Assembly: GCF_051014685.1 (NCBI RefSeq)
Contig: NC_135059.1
Location: forward strand, 6,386,001-6,450,000
From: Ptiloglossa arizonensis
Taxonomy: Eukaryota; Arthropoda; Insecta; Hymenoptera; Colletidae
DNA length: 64,000 nucleotides
Reading direction: 5' to 3'
The position numbers and the translations under genes were made by a program. The notes below the pieces were generated by a model. The model had not been told where the DNA came from, did no database searches, and saw only the letters and a list, made by a program, of their open reading frames with translations. Shown here piece by piece: positions 48,522-59,591 of the stretch. Every line of letters starts with the position of its first letter. Position 1 is the stretch's first letter.

Positions 48522-48855
48522 CGGATCGAGGAAACTAGTTTTCTTTCGTTTTCTCGGATGGAATTAGTTTTACTCCGGAGGGACACGCGCGCACGCGACA
48601 TCTGGAAGCGAAATATCGAAACTCTTGGGGAGGATTCAATACCCGCGGATCCGACTTTTCCGACAAAAATTCTATTCTCGCGAAAATTTTCAACAAAGAA
48701 GAAAGTTACAATTCCGTGTATCTTGTTGAGTGGAAATTGGAATTTTGTAATCTGTATCATCGCGTAGAACGAGTGGAAAGTTCGAGTAAACCTTCGATCG
48801 AATATACGTCGGTAAACATTATTTTTATTCGGATGGAAATTTGAATCTTTAATGT

Positions 48856-48940
48856 ACAGGGTGTTTCGTAGTTGGTGGAATTTTTAGAGGCGGAGACTTT
48901 GGGAGTTGGTTCTAGATTGAAAAATAATTAAAACGTTTAT
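48856..48940 (+). mobile_element. Possible end of a CAGGGTGTTTCGTA-type dispersed repeat
   Basis: ACAGGGTGTTTCGTAGTTGG followed by TGGAATTTTTAGAGGCGGAG resembles the start of a dispersed repeat widespread in insects. No matching inverted end was found nearby, so it is taken as a truncated copy. The neighbouring 49000-49400 is AT-rich and featureless. Confidence 0.35.
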
Positions 48941-49414
48941 ACGACGAATTTCCCGATTATCTTTACGAATGTTCGAATCGATCAACTTTCCGAGCGAGCT
49001 TTCTTGCACCATTGTATTTAAACCATTGTATACCCCGTACGGAGATTTTTCATTAATTTTGAGTCATATCCTGAAGCGTGACACGCCATATTACACCTCC
49101 CGTCGAACGATCAAAAATTGATCCGAGTAACCGTCCAATCGAACGAACGTCGATAAACGTTGCGTTTATTCGAATGAAATTTTGGCCATCTTCGATTTTA
49201 CACGAACCCGGGTAAGAGCTTAAGCAACGTTCGAACGATATCATTAATATTAATAAGCTTTCAACGGAGTTGTTAGCCGATAAGAAGACAAGTTTTGCTT
49301 TTAAATCGGTGATCGACGCGTAGCCTAAATTGCTCAAAGTCCATTAAGAGGCGCGATTGTGACGCGAAAGGCGTTTCGAAAATCGACGATGATTTCTTTC
49401 GGCGAGTATGCTAC

Positions 49415-49593
49415 CTCGAGCGGCAGGTGTAAGGAGTCAGAGGAGTCGATGGTTGACCGCAAGTCGAACTTTGACCTCCTGACACAGAGAGTTCCCGCGT
49501 AACGGCCCCGAGATTGTATGGGTTTGTTGGTGCTCGAACAGGTTCGATGGAAAGCATTAAGCGCGAAGAGGATCGTAGACGCCGATTAGCCAC
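49415..49593 (-). CDS. Weak candidate coding exon upstream of the 48.2 kb exon
   Basis: The minus-strand frame reads SIEPVRAPTNPYNLGAVTR, then ELSVSGGQSSTCGQPSTPL, then TPYTCRS. Thr, Ser, Pro and Gln predominate and CpG-containing codons are fewer than in chance frames nearby. It ends at CTCGAG/GTAGCA (intron start at 49414), a weak donor. Splicing there leaves two bases of a codon. The candidate acceptor CCGCAG/A upstream of the 48.2 kb exon supplies the missing one, restoring Arg and the same reading frame. The phase match is encouraging but has a one-in-three chance of arising randomly. No acceptor for this exon can be chosen with confidence, and no family was recognised. Confidence 0.2.
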
Positions 49594-49874
49594 ACCTCGT
49601 AAAAGCGAATGCCAATTTCGTTAATCGATGATTCGATTAACTCTCGATAGAAGGAGTCAGCGATCGTGTCTTCGATAAATTTCGGTGTCCAATGGTCGCT
49701 ACGACCTGCGATCCGCTACAATTTCGCTGCGGATAAGTGCATTTCATTTTCTAAGAGATTTTGTGGCTACACTAAATGTGTTCACTACTCACTGTACCCA
49801 TTGGAGTGACTCGGCGAGACGATCGAAAATTATCGACAGCTTGGAAGCTAACATCGATGATTGTCCAACGGTGT

Positions 49875-50215
49875 AGGTTGGCTATCAATGGTGATTCGAT
49901 AGTGGATGTCAACTACCAATAGTTTCCATTGTAGAAGATTGCTATCGATAATTGTGCGATAGTGGAGGCTAGATATAAATGGTGATTCGATAGATGTTAA
50001 CTACCAGTAGTTTCGATAGTAGATGCTAACTACCAAAAGATTCCATAGTAGAAGATTACTATCGATAATTGTACGATAGTGGAGGCTAGATATAAATGGT
50101 GATTCGATAGTCGATCTTAACTACCAATAGTTTCGATAGTAAATGCTAACTACCAATAATTTCGATAGTAGTGTCTAATTATCGAGACTACTATCGATAA
50201 TTTTCCATATCCACT
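49875..50215. repeat. Higher-order tandem repeat rich in CGATAG / TATCGATA
   Basis: A segment starting AGAAGATTGCTATCGATAAT at 49933 recurs at 50050 (117-bp step) with only about two differences over 60 bases. Inside and after it, shorter units such as TAACTACCAATAGTTTCGAT repeat about every 35 bp. TATCGATA occurs at 49943-49950, 50060-50067 and 50192-50199, and CGATAG many more times. Confidence 0.88.
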
Positions 50216-51275
50216 CGTCACTGCTTTTACGTCGATGGGAGTTCCCCGGCGCGCGCGGACGCTTGCTCACTCGGTAGTGGATCTCTCTCGGCACCATCTG
50301 GCCGTTGTTTCTCGTCCATCGGGGCGGCAAACGAGTTTAGAGTCGCTTCGAGGAATTTGTTCGAGACACGCGAGCGCGTTTTGTCTTCGGGGCGTCGTTC
50401 GCGGGAGATCTTTCGGTCCCAACGCCGCGCGCCGGGCCACGCAGGCGTTCGTCGGGCCCCGCGCCCGGCACCCACGTTCCTCGAACCCGGTGAGACTCGC
50501 GAATGCGTTCTAGAGACGTTTTATGTTTTATGCGAGTTGTGCAGCTGCCCGTTACCGACACCCCCGCAACTCAATATTCAAATTAGCGGACGGGACTCGC
50601 TTTCGCCCCCTTTTCTCCGTGTCCGCGTAATGAGAAAAAAGACGCGGGGCCTTGCGAAATATTATCATAATGACGTCCGAGCAGGTCGGTGCCGGGCAGC
50701 GGGGGAGGAGTTACACGCTCTCCGAAAACGAAGAACGAGCGGGGGGCTACGGACGAAGGGGGATGGCGCAACGTATCAATTTCAGCCTCGACCGTGCCTC
50801 CTTTTTAATTTCGCCCTCGCGAAGTATTTATCCGTCATTTCGAACACCGATCTCACCGATAAATTCAACGCAACGAGCGTGTAATTTCTCGTCGAGTTCC
50901 CCGCGTTTCCGTAACAAACCGCAAACACTGCCAGTATTGTATATTCACTTTGCGTGTACTCGCGGAGGACGTTAAATCGACGAAGATCGTCCGTCGGTGT
51001 TTCTTCGTGGATTCTTTTAGGGATACCGACGGACTCCAGTGGAAATTAACGAAAATACGAGGATCGGATTTATCGGTATGGCTACCGTTCGCAGGTTGAA
51101 TAATTTCAGCCGAAGTGACTCGATGCGTCCGACGTTAACGTTCTTTTTATCGTAATTTTGAGTAAAGTGTAATCGTTCGATGTTAATTTTCGTAAAATCG
51201 TGTACGCGCACAGGCGTGAACGCGTATAATAGATACGTCGCACGATTGTGTTACGTTTAAGATTTTTTATTCGAA
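50216..51275. other. Non-coding stretch, CpG-rich then AT-rich
   Basis: Positions 50225-50800 are very GC- and CpG-rich and open in many frames on both strands (the longest 175 codons, plus). No start site, domain or splice pair could be supported. It could be a promoter-type CpG-rich block. Confidence 0.4.
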
Positions 51276-51279
51276 ATAC

Positions 51280-51600
51280 GTTCGAAAATTTTCTCCCTTC
51301 ACTGTTCTTCAAATTTCTTCGAAATCCTACTTCAAATCTTCGCTAAATTTCTTCAAAATCTTTTACCTACGAGTTTCCATTAAATTCCTTCGAATTTCTA
51401 CTCGATTTCTTAACAATCTTTTCCCTTTGTACTTCTTCAAACTTCTTCAAACTTCTTCAAAATTCTTCTCCAAGGTCTCTCTTCTCCAAATTTCCCCTAA
51501 AATCTCATAAAAACTCCACCATTCCAGTTATCCTAGAATGTTTCAAATTTCTCCCAAATTTCTCCCAAGTCCCTCCTCTCGAAATTTCCCTAAAAATCTC
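51280..51600. repeat. Low-complexity TTCTTCAAATTTC-type repeat
   Basis: Imperfect repeats of CTTCAAA, ATTTCTTC and TCTCCCAAATTT words, about 10-20 bp apart. It uses the same vocabulary as the cleaner array at 55690-55855, so the two may share an origin. Confidence 0.7.
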
Positions 51601-54120
51601 CTAAAAGAATCACCGCGTAATCGATCCGTGTGGTATCTTCGAGAGTAGATTGGTCCGTCCGCGGAACTCGTTCCTAAACCCGGTACTCCTACACTCGTGT
51701 AGGTGTGTTTCGTCTTCGCGACCACGCGATCCCTAAGTCGACCGATTAAAGCCGATCCCGTTGGCGGAAAAAAGGGGAATCCTCCGAGCAGCTGCGACGG
51801 GACGTTTAGTTAATCCGGACCGTTAAAGTAGGACGGAAGGACGTTTACGAGGCGCGAGCTGTGCCGCGGTAGGCAGGGTGCGGGGTGTTGGGGTGTCGGG
51901 GGGTTGGGGGCGGGCGAAACGGTGTTAGTTTCACCTGGGTGGTCCCGCGACTCCCGCAGGATTAATCGGCGACGTCTCGGGGACGCGATATATAAATTGG
52001 GCTGGCCCGTCCTCCGTTCCGTGGGTCGCGGGGCCTCTCGCGGGATTACAAATGCCCGGTCCTTCGGTCCTTAGCATCATTGTAGATGGATATCTCCCCG
52101 TGCATCGGCGAACGATCGCTCCCGGTCTTCGGTCGACTTTGATCGAGCTGGAGAGTCGCGGACGCGCGTCCCCCGGAGTCCGTTTCCCTTGGTTTCGTTT
52201 ACGGCGAACGCCTCGCTTCCTCGGGGAACCCCCCGGCTGCATTCCAACGAGAAATTCCAACGATTTTCAAGCACCGCCGGTCAAATTTATATTCCAATTT
52301 GCTAAATATACCCCGAACGGTCGAAAGTATCTTCCTGCTTCTTTCCTTGTTCGAGACCCGAGCGCGCCAACTACCCTCGACGTCGAGGTTTTTAAGTTCA
52401 CGTGCTGGGAGAGGTTCGACCGTGGTCTGCGAAGAGACTTTTCCGTGTAGAGACAAAACTCGATGCGAGTCGATTACTGTACAATATCGACAGCGTACTC
52501 GTTTGCTTTGAATTTACCATCTCTGCGCGTAATTCCGTGCGCATTAGACGGCGAAGGACCCGCATCGGTTTCGATGTTATCTCTCCGCTGCGTGAAAAGA
52601 TCGCTCCCGGTGTTGGTTCGGTTTCGATCGTGGCCCAACCGGGCTACCGTGTTTCGTGTTCCACGTTCGATCACCGATCGCGTCTTCGCGCACGTTGGAA
52701 TCCCATACCGATCGGCAGCGCGACGCTACCGCGGAAAACCCGCGTATCGACTAATTGCATTCTCTTGGATTTAATCGTTCGTTCGATCGAAGAATTCGAG
52801 GCTCGCGCGCGAACCGGAAATGTTAATTTCGAGTAACGGTAGGCGGCGTAACTCTCGCGTCATCGATCGACCATTTCAACGCTCGAACGGTCTAAGAACG
52901 GGGCGCGTAATTTTCTTTAATTTTTTTTCCTTTTTATTTCTTCTCTTCCTCGTATCGGCTCGCGCGGCATTTTTCCTCGTCGCGTTATCGAATCGCGTCG
53001 ATCGTTCCATCAATGGTCGGTGATCGAGACTCGATCCGACATTCCTAGCGCGTCAGAATTGTCAATCCCGCAGGAACTAAGCGCACGGAATACCGTCGTC
53101 CCTTTTTGTCCCTTCGAAAATTACCATCTAGTCACCATTCTCGGTGTAGCACCATCAATAACGTATCCCCGGGGTCAAGCAGCGCGGGATTCTCGTGGAC
53201 GTGCGTCCACCTCTGCATTCCCCCCGGAGAGGACCTCCTTGTCTCTTTGTCCATCTGTCTTCTCTCGATTCGAGTGTCCTTACGTTTCTGTGAGCCTTTG
53301 TTCGCGAGGATACTTCTCGGTGCGCCTCTTCGGTAGGTGTAATCGTCCGCGATGATTTCGAGACGCGAAGCTCGAAATCGCCGGAACGTTCCGCGCGCGG
53401 AAAACGAAAATTATCGAATATTGCCGTTTCAAAACGAACAACGATATTATCGGAACTAACCGTTTCGCGTTTAGGTGCACCTGTTTCCACTTAGCTGTAA
53501 TTTCTCTCGAATCGCTTTTACGCCACAGTCCTCTCTCGTTTCGACTCGAATGAAGTAATTTTTCCTCTCAACCGTCTACAACGGTCGAGCGGTAACACTT
53601 ATCTAATTGCCACTGTGCATCGTTCCGAGCACCTTCCTCGAGGTTCGAACCTCGCAACTGGAACACTTAAACGCCTACGTCGAGACGACTCCGTTTTACC
53701 TTCGAGACGCACGAGGAAATTTTCAATAATTTTGTCGAGAAGCTTGGCACGCTTCCGACGATAACAACGGATATAACGCAGACGCGAGACCGTACACTGA
53801 AAGAACGTGCACACCGTATCGGCGATTCTCGTTCAACGGGAAGCCCCGTTTCATCGCCTACACTGATTCCCTTGTCGCTACTCTCGTCCTCTGCTACGAT
53901 ATTCTTAACGTCGCGCTCTTCTGTCGGGAGAATCGAATATTCTTACTCTGTTCGAAAATTTTCAAAAACTGCGCGTTCAACCGGACGGTAAGATCGTGTT
54001 TTATCGTTCGTTCCACTTTACGCAACGTTCTATCCTCTCTTCAAATTACCCGGTACCGTGTTTCTTCGTACGAGACAATTCGGTGCGATTGTAAAATTGA
54101 GAAAACGAATTTCAGAAACG
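51601..54120. other. Non-coding stretch, CpG-rich, no gene recognised
   Basis: CpG-rich DNA, open in many overlapping frames on both strands (up to 144 codons) with no recognisable product. The G-quadruplex motif at 51876-51914 is its clearest feature. Confidence 0.5.
51876..51914 (+). other. Strong G-quadruplex-forming motif
   Basis: Six G runs lie at 51876-51878, 51882-51885, 51890-51893, 51898-51903, 51906-51910 and 51912-51914, with loops of only 1-4 bases. Any four neighbouring runs satisfy the standard four-tract rule. It lies in a CpG-rich block; a promoter link is possible but unproven. Confidence 0.75.
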
Positions 54121-54391
54121 CTCTTCGTTTGAAAGTACAAACATGGTAGTTAATAACTCAACTTTTTTTACAGACCACCGATCTTTTCCCAAAATTTTTC
54201 ACAACGTTTCCACGCGATCGCGATTATTCCCAATTCGCTCGAATAATTTTCACGCGTCCTTTCACCGTGTACTTTTTCACAATTAATTTCCCATCCGACT
54301 GGACGACACAGGTCAAGTTTCGGGTTGATCGGTTCGACGTTACGAAAATAGCGGGGAATTGAAATCGACCGGTGATGCCTGGGACACCCTG
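54100..54391 (+). mobile_element. CAGGGTGTCCC MITE lacking its left end (copy E)
   Basis: From about 54121 (TTTGAAAGTACAAACATGGT) the sequence follows the family interior, with a short deletion before the poly-T/ACAGACCACCGATC segment. It finishes with the right terminal repeat AAATCGACCGGTGATGCCTG then GGACACCCTG. The left inverted repeat is absent and the sequence before 54100 is only loosely similar. Confidence 0.82.
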
Positions 54392-55421
54392 CACTCGTCG
54401 CGTTTCCGTTCCGAAGGTGATGCGTCTTCTCCATCGAAGAGACCTTTCGTTGTAAAGAAAGATCGAAAACGATGCCGTGGTCCTCGCAGGGGGTCCGTCC
54501 TCCTACCAGGTGTAAGTTTCTCACGCTGGAACCGGGTAATTACGTCGAGGATTTCTAATCATCGCGCGAGGCTCGAGGATGAATCGCGCGCCTAGGTGGC
54601 TGGAGACTCGCGGCGGTGTTGGTGTCTATTCGAGTCGCACGCAATCGGCTCGAACCATAAAGTTGCACAGCCTGGCGGAGGTACGACACGCCGCGGGACA
54701 GCGCCAAGAAGTGTAGATACAATGCTGTGTACCCCGTGTCCGTGGAACACGACATGCCCATGCGGTGTCCAACAAATGACGGGACCGTCGTGTGTGGTCC
54801 CACCTGCGTGGGTGTCGCTACTCCTCTCTCGTTCTCCCTCTGTACCGATCCCCTTCCACGCGTCACTCGACTCCCCGACCCCCTCTGGCCCTGGCCCTGG
54901 CCCGCGTCTCTCGAGCCATGCCTATCCGCGTCGTTCCGGTGTGTCTTGACACGGGCATGGATCTCACGGGGATCTTCTCGCCTCCTGACATCCGTCTTGC
55001 TACGAAAATAGGAGAGACGCGAGGGGCATTCGTATCGTCCTGCGCGTGGGCGGAGGAGAGATACGGCTCCGAGGATCACGCGGACGACCTCCTTGATCTT
55101 TCTATTACCGGGGGTGTCCGCTCGGATCGCGAGGGTGCCTCTAGACCGAGCGTTGCACGGTGATCGATACCTTTCCTACGATTCCACGATCCAGACTCTT
55201 CCAAAGTAGGGCTCGCGAGTGACGTGTTTCGTACTCGTAAAGTTTGCAGAGTAGTTTTCACCAAGCTCGATGCGGATGACCGAGAAAATTAGTCCAAAGC
55301 TTCTATGAATCGCTCGGTCGAGTATACTCGAGTAGCATCTTCGCCGATAGTAACTGCGGAGTAGCGGTAAGCGTAAGAGACTGTCGGTATTTATCTGCGA
55401 GATGTTCGTCGTGTAATGTAC
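54392..55421. other. Non-coding stretch, GC-rich, several overlapping open frames
   Basis: Positions 54590-55160 are GC-rich with lower CpG than most such blocks. They are open in three plus frames and one 174-codon minus frame. None shows a domain. A short CTGGCC triplication lies near 54885-54902. A transcribed but non-coding exon here would not surprise, but cannot be shown. Confidence 0.45.
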
Positions 55422-55634
55422 CAGGTTGTTCGATTAGTTTTGTCGGTTTTTTCCTATTGTAAAACGATACCGCTACGACACTTCAACTTTGAACAACTGT
55501 GAATATACGAACGAGTCGACGCATCTGGACGAAACTTTACGCATGTTCGTCGAACGGTAGTGACATCTTTAGAAAAATAAGACGAACCTAGTAGCTCCGT
55601 TTCTCAGCGAACGGCGAAACTTATCCAGCAACCT
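55422..55634. mobile_element. Mariner-like MITE (~212 bp), second family
   Basis: The left end CAGGTTGTTCGATTAGTTTT is mirrored by the right end, whose reverse complement begins AGGTTGCTGGATAAGTTTCG. About 18 of 24 positions match. TA follows the right end, as expected for a Tc1/mariner insertion, while the left flank is CA. The subterminal GTGACATCTTT...AAAATAAGACGA segment resembles the 5' untranslated part of mariner-type elements. No coding sequence remains. The ends differ from those of the MITE at 1261-1395, so this is another family. Confidence 0.72.
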
Positions 55635-55689
55635 ATTACCGTTAAATTTCTCCCAAATCTCTGTGCTTTAAATTTCTATCAAACTTCTC

Positions 55690-55855
55690 TAAACTCTGTC
55701 TTCAAATGTTTTCAAATTTCTTCAAATTTCTTTAAATTTCTTCAAATTATTCCAAATTTCTTCAAATTTCTTCAAATTTCTTCAAATTTCTTCAAATTTC
55801 TTCAAATTTCTATGAAATTTCTTCAAATTTCTTCAAATTTCTTCAAATCCCTACC
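55690..55855. repeat. Minisatellite, ~10-bp unit (TTTCTTCAAA)
   Basis: At least ten near-perfect copies of TTTCTTCAAA, interrupted by a few variants near 55740-55755 and 55808-55820. Confidence 0.92.
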
Positions 55856-56962
55856 AAGTGGAAACAGGTAGAATGGAACCCTTCGATAGTTTCAATATTG
55901 AAATCGACGAGAGTCACTCGTGACGTTCTCCTCGTAATCGGGGCTGTGGGTATCAAAAAGGAAGAGAACGTTCGTGAAGGAAACGTCGGGCTCGATGTCG
56001 TTGGTGTTCGTTTAAATCGGAATTTTAACGGGGGACGCGTTTCCGCGTCTACGAGGCGTCTCGCTCGAGCACGCTCTGAACGACGGTACTCCCTCGAGGG
56101 AGTCTCAATAGCTTCTGCCATCTGCGTACGCACGAAAATAGGAGAGCCAGAAGGGAAAACGGGCACCGTCCCGGTGTGGGCGTCTGAATAATCCGCTCGT
56201 AAAGTTCGCGGGTGTAGAAAAGGATTGAGCGCGCCGACGATCGTTCCATTACGAGGGGACCCGCAGAAACGGTAGACACGGCTCGTATTAATGCGCGGGC
56301 GCTTTTTTCGCGCAACCGGCGCCATTATCCGTGTCGAAGATAGGTCCGTGGATGAATGGAGAGGCTCGCGCGTGAATCGATCCGTTCGCGCGAAAATAGA
56401 AAAGGCGAGAGGAAATTGCACCTCGGACACGTGGGTGGATCACTCGTGGCAGCGACCAATGTTCTTCGGCCTATGGAAAAGTTCGCCCCCGTTGTTACTT
56501 GTATCAACCTGGACGTGAAATAATAATGGCAATCGCTCACGATGAAACAGATGTCTGGAACTTTTTTTCGGATCGGGATGCTTCCAACGAGACGGTGTTT
56601 CTTCGCTTTCGTTCCGTGGTTCGCTCCAACGAGGAAGACTTATTTTCATAATGGACGCGAGACGCGTCGAGCGACGACGAGCAACCGTTCAAGAGGGAAC
56701 CCAGTACTTTCGATTTAAAACGAGAAGAAGAATGAGAAGACTTTTCTTTCGATTTTGTGGAATACTTTAACAGTGTATCGATCGAAATATTAACGGTGGA
56801 TCTACCAAAGGGATACATTTCACCCGTTTGGAACTTCGTTTCGAAATTAATAACTGGGTTATCGTTTTTTAATATTTTTACCTTACGAAAGAAACGTTCG
56901 CGGTCTTACGAACGAATAAAAAAGGTAGTAGAAGCGGCGAGGAAGAAAAATTTTGTCCGCTG
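55856..56962. other. Non-coding stretch, no gene recognised
   Basis: CpG-rich with overlapping open frames, including a 195-codon minus-strand frame without domains. A 68-codon plus-strand frame at 56757-56963 abuts the zinc-finger fossil that follows. It could be an upstream piece of the same element, since it ends in a Lys/Arg-rich stretch, but has no recognisable motif. Confidence 0.45.
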
Positions 56963-57331
56963 ATGTTATCGCGTCGATCTCCTTACAAGAATGAAGTACA
57001 GGAGGAAGAAAGAAAGACGAAGAGTAGGAAAGGAAGAAGGACAGAAGAAATCGATTCAGGAAAAAAACTAAAAAAGGGAGAAAGAACTCTTCAATTTAAT
57101 AAAGAAGCGGACGAATCATCTGGAGGTGAATCTCTGATTTCGCTTGATCGCAAAGCGACCGACAATTGTGTCGTCTGCATGTTTTGCGAGGGATGTTGGT
57201 CGTCAAATTGTCACGGTGCGCCGAACATCAAGTGCCTACCACGTAACGATTGGGTCCATGTCGAATGTTCGAGAGCAGAACAAAAATATATCACGACTTT
57301 TGCAAAATGGTTTGAAATTTACCGCACGTGA
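56963..57331 (+). pseudogene. Fossil C-terminal zinc-finger tail of a pogo/Tigger-like transposase
   Basis: The 122-residue frame starts Lys/Glu-rich (residues 1-50), passes through an acidic Ser/Gly segment, and ends in a Cys/His cluster: C69, C72, C75, C78, C83, H84, C91, W97, H99, C102. The C-x2-C...KCL-x-x-NDWVHVEC layout matches the PHD-like zinc finger found at the C-terminus of many insect pogo/Tigger (DDE_1) transposases, after a charged linker like this one. Signs of decay: Arg94 stands where the second Cys of the third pair is expected, and Asn89 stands where Trp is usual. The final DFC block expected next is present only in another frame (57295-57303), implying a frameshift. The catalytic domain was not found upstream. 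A degenerate host PHD protein is the main alternative. Confidence 0.5.
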
Positions 57332-57383
57332 ATCATTTAATTGCAAAATGGAACTCTGTCTCCGTTTTCTTTATAAAGAAGAA

Positions 57384-57628
57384 ACAGATAGAAGAATCTT
57401 CCGCATTGGAAAATTAATTGTAACGTTAAGGGCGCAAAAGTTGTACAAGGAAGATCAATTGGGGCACTTTGGTCACCTTCTCCTGTGATTATTAATATTT
57501 TTAAACAACAGATAGAGGAATCTTCCGCATTGGAAAATTAATTGTAACGTTAAGGGCGCAAAAGTTGTACAAGGAAAATCAATTGGGGGCAGTTGGTCAG
57601 CTTCCCCTGTTATTATTAATGTTCGTGG
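57384..57628. repeat. Tandem duplication, two copies of ~124 bp
   Basis: ACAGATAGARGAATCTTCCG starts at 57384 and again at 57508. The two copies stay nearly identical through AACGTTAAGGGCGCAAAAGT to about TATTATTAAT, differing at about ten positions and by small length changes. The duplication lies just downstream of the zinc-finger fossil and may belong to the same dead element. Confidence 0.92.
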
Positions 57629-57836
57629 TCGTGACCAAACCGAGGGTCCGAACGGTTCCAAGGTAAATCCCGAAACTGGGGGAAAAAGGAACGCGGCCAA
57701 TTCGTCACCTGACCGATCTGCCCTTAGATCGGACCACCTGCGCCAGGTAAGAGTCGAAGAGTCGATAAGTCTTCGAGAGCGTGAAGACGATTGCGTCGTA
57801 ACGGAGGATCCTTCGGAAGAGGATGTCACGAGATAA
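57516..57836 (+). other. Unassigned open frame, 106 codons, with internal splice-donor consensus
   Basis: The frame begins after a TAG at 57513-57515, crosses the second copy of the 124-bp duplication (VKGAKVVQGKSIGGSWSASP), and continues into a charged segment (RDQTEGPNGSKVNPETGGKR, then DDCVVTEDPSEEDVTR) ending at a TAA. The composition is less Arg/Ser-biased than neighbouring chance frames. CGCCAG/GTAAGA at 57741-57752 matches the donor consensus perfectly. It has no ATG near its start and no domain I recognise. It might be a remnant of the transposon that carried the adjacent zinc finger, or an exon. Confidence 0.22.
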
Positions 57837-59591
57837 GAATTGGAAAGAGTGTCAGGGTCCCGGTTTCGAACGGGACGCTCAGGTAGTCTGTAAACTCACT
57901 CCACCGGGAGGGAACGGGACGGGGATATGTTTTGAATTTAGACAAGTAGATGTGCAGGGAGATACACTGTCTCCGGAGGTGCCCCTTTTCGTACGTTAGG
58001 TGTTGGTTTAGGCAAGGGTTTCGAGAAATAGATAAATATCCTCGGGGTGGAAACAGGAAGTGTCTCTACGTGGGTGGAATCCCTTTCGTTCTTTCGTGAC
58101 CAATAAGTTAACCGTTGTTTTCGTACTTCGCGCTACGGAGAAGTTTCTCCGTTACCGGAGATTCGTTTTGCATCCAGGCTCGTGGAGTAGGTCCTCGGTT
58201 CGGGTATACATTTCTTTTCCACGTTGTACAGACCGTCTCGAAAAGTCGGTGTCAAATTTCAGGAGCACGTAGTATTCGTCGAAACGAGCGAGAAACTTGG
58301 AACGTGGGCCCGAATATCGTTAGCTTCGAAGTTACAAAACGTTTCGTGTCCGCGAAGTACGTACCGTGGATTACAGAATGTAAAAACAAAACGAACGGTA
58401 ACTCTATACGGACGTTACAATGCCGAGGGTTTGCCAGCTGGTATGATTTCGTTTCGCGAGCAGTTCTACAACTATCGTGTAACTATTGCGTACGTAATCG
58501 ATGAATATTATTTACGTTGCTCGACTCGTTTATTCGATAAGTCACAGGTGGTCGTGCAATGAAGTATTTTATGCTCTCGTAGGCCCGTACTTGAAAACAA
58601 CTTGCCACTCCGAAACTAACGATACTCGGACCCACGCGTGTTCAAACTTTTTTGCTCGTTTCGGGGAGCACGTGCTCTTGATACTCGATCCTAATTTTTT
58701 GGAACACCCGGTACAAGGAACGATCTCGAGGTAAAAGTCGTCGGACGCCGAGCGCGATAAATTCTTCTTCTTTCGTTGCTTCCTACTTAAAATGTTAATC
58801 GCGGACGTTTCTCAAAGTTGCAGCTGCCGAAGTCGAAAAATGACTTCGGAAGTAAATCCGGAGAAGTACGAAACGAGTGTTTTATTACGATTCGAAACAC
58901 GCGTTTCTTATCGTCGTTCGCGAGCAACGATACCCGCATTGAAAATTTCAAGTTCTCCGTGTCACCACTGAACGTGATTATCGAAAACGAGATGTTAAGA
59001 CTCCCGTGAGCCTTCCTTTAAGGTATAAGGTGTCGCGAGGCTGCTCCGACGATATAGTATCGCTAACCAGCGGATCGTTGCCACGAGCCATAAAACAAAC
59101 CCGAGCGAAAAAAGAGAAGCAACTTTTCTCCCGCTTTTTCTTTCCTCTTGTTTGCCTCGTTTACGTCGATCGTCGCGACAGCGAAGAACATTGATCTTTT
59201 ACCGCGGGATTTCTCGATTTTCGACTCTTCGTTTCTAGAATCGATCGAATCGTTCTCTAACGTTCAAATCGAAGTCCAAGGGTTAACAGAAATTGAACGT
59301 GCAACGCGGGTTGTTGAATTTTCAATAAAGAGAGAAAATTAATTGCCGTTTCTCGGTCTTGTAACGAGGATGGTCAAATTTTGAAATCGATTATTTCCAG
59401 TATTTCGGTGTCCCCTACATCGCACCCTATTGCGACGTTACGTTTACGAATTCTTGGCAATTCTTTCCAATTTTCCATCGTCAAAGTCGTTTCTCCGTTC
59501 CAATAATCACACCGTTGGTATTTTCCTGAAACACGAGGGTCAACCGAGCGATTGCAATCGGAACGAAATCGTTCGGAGAATCTAAGGCAAG
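57837..59591. other. Non-coding stretch, no gene recognised
   Basis: Mixed DNA with short open frames. GGAACACCCGGTAC at about 58700 recalls a transposon end but has no partner. Nothing else supported. Confidence 0.5.

Noticed and set aside
54555..55163. Long overlapping open frames on both strands of a GC-rich block
   Set aside because: Three plus frames and one minus frame are open at once, which indicates composition and not coding.
58690..58715. GGAACACCCGGTAC considered as a transposon end
   Set aside because: Isolated word, no partner end.
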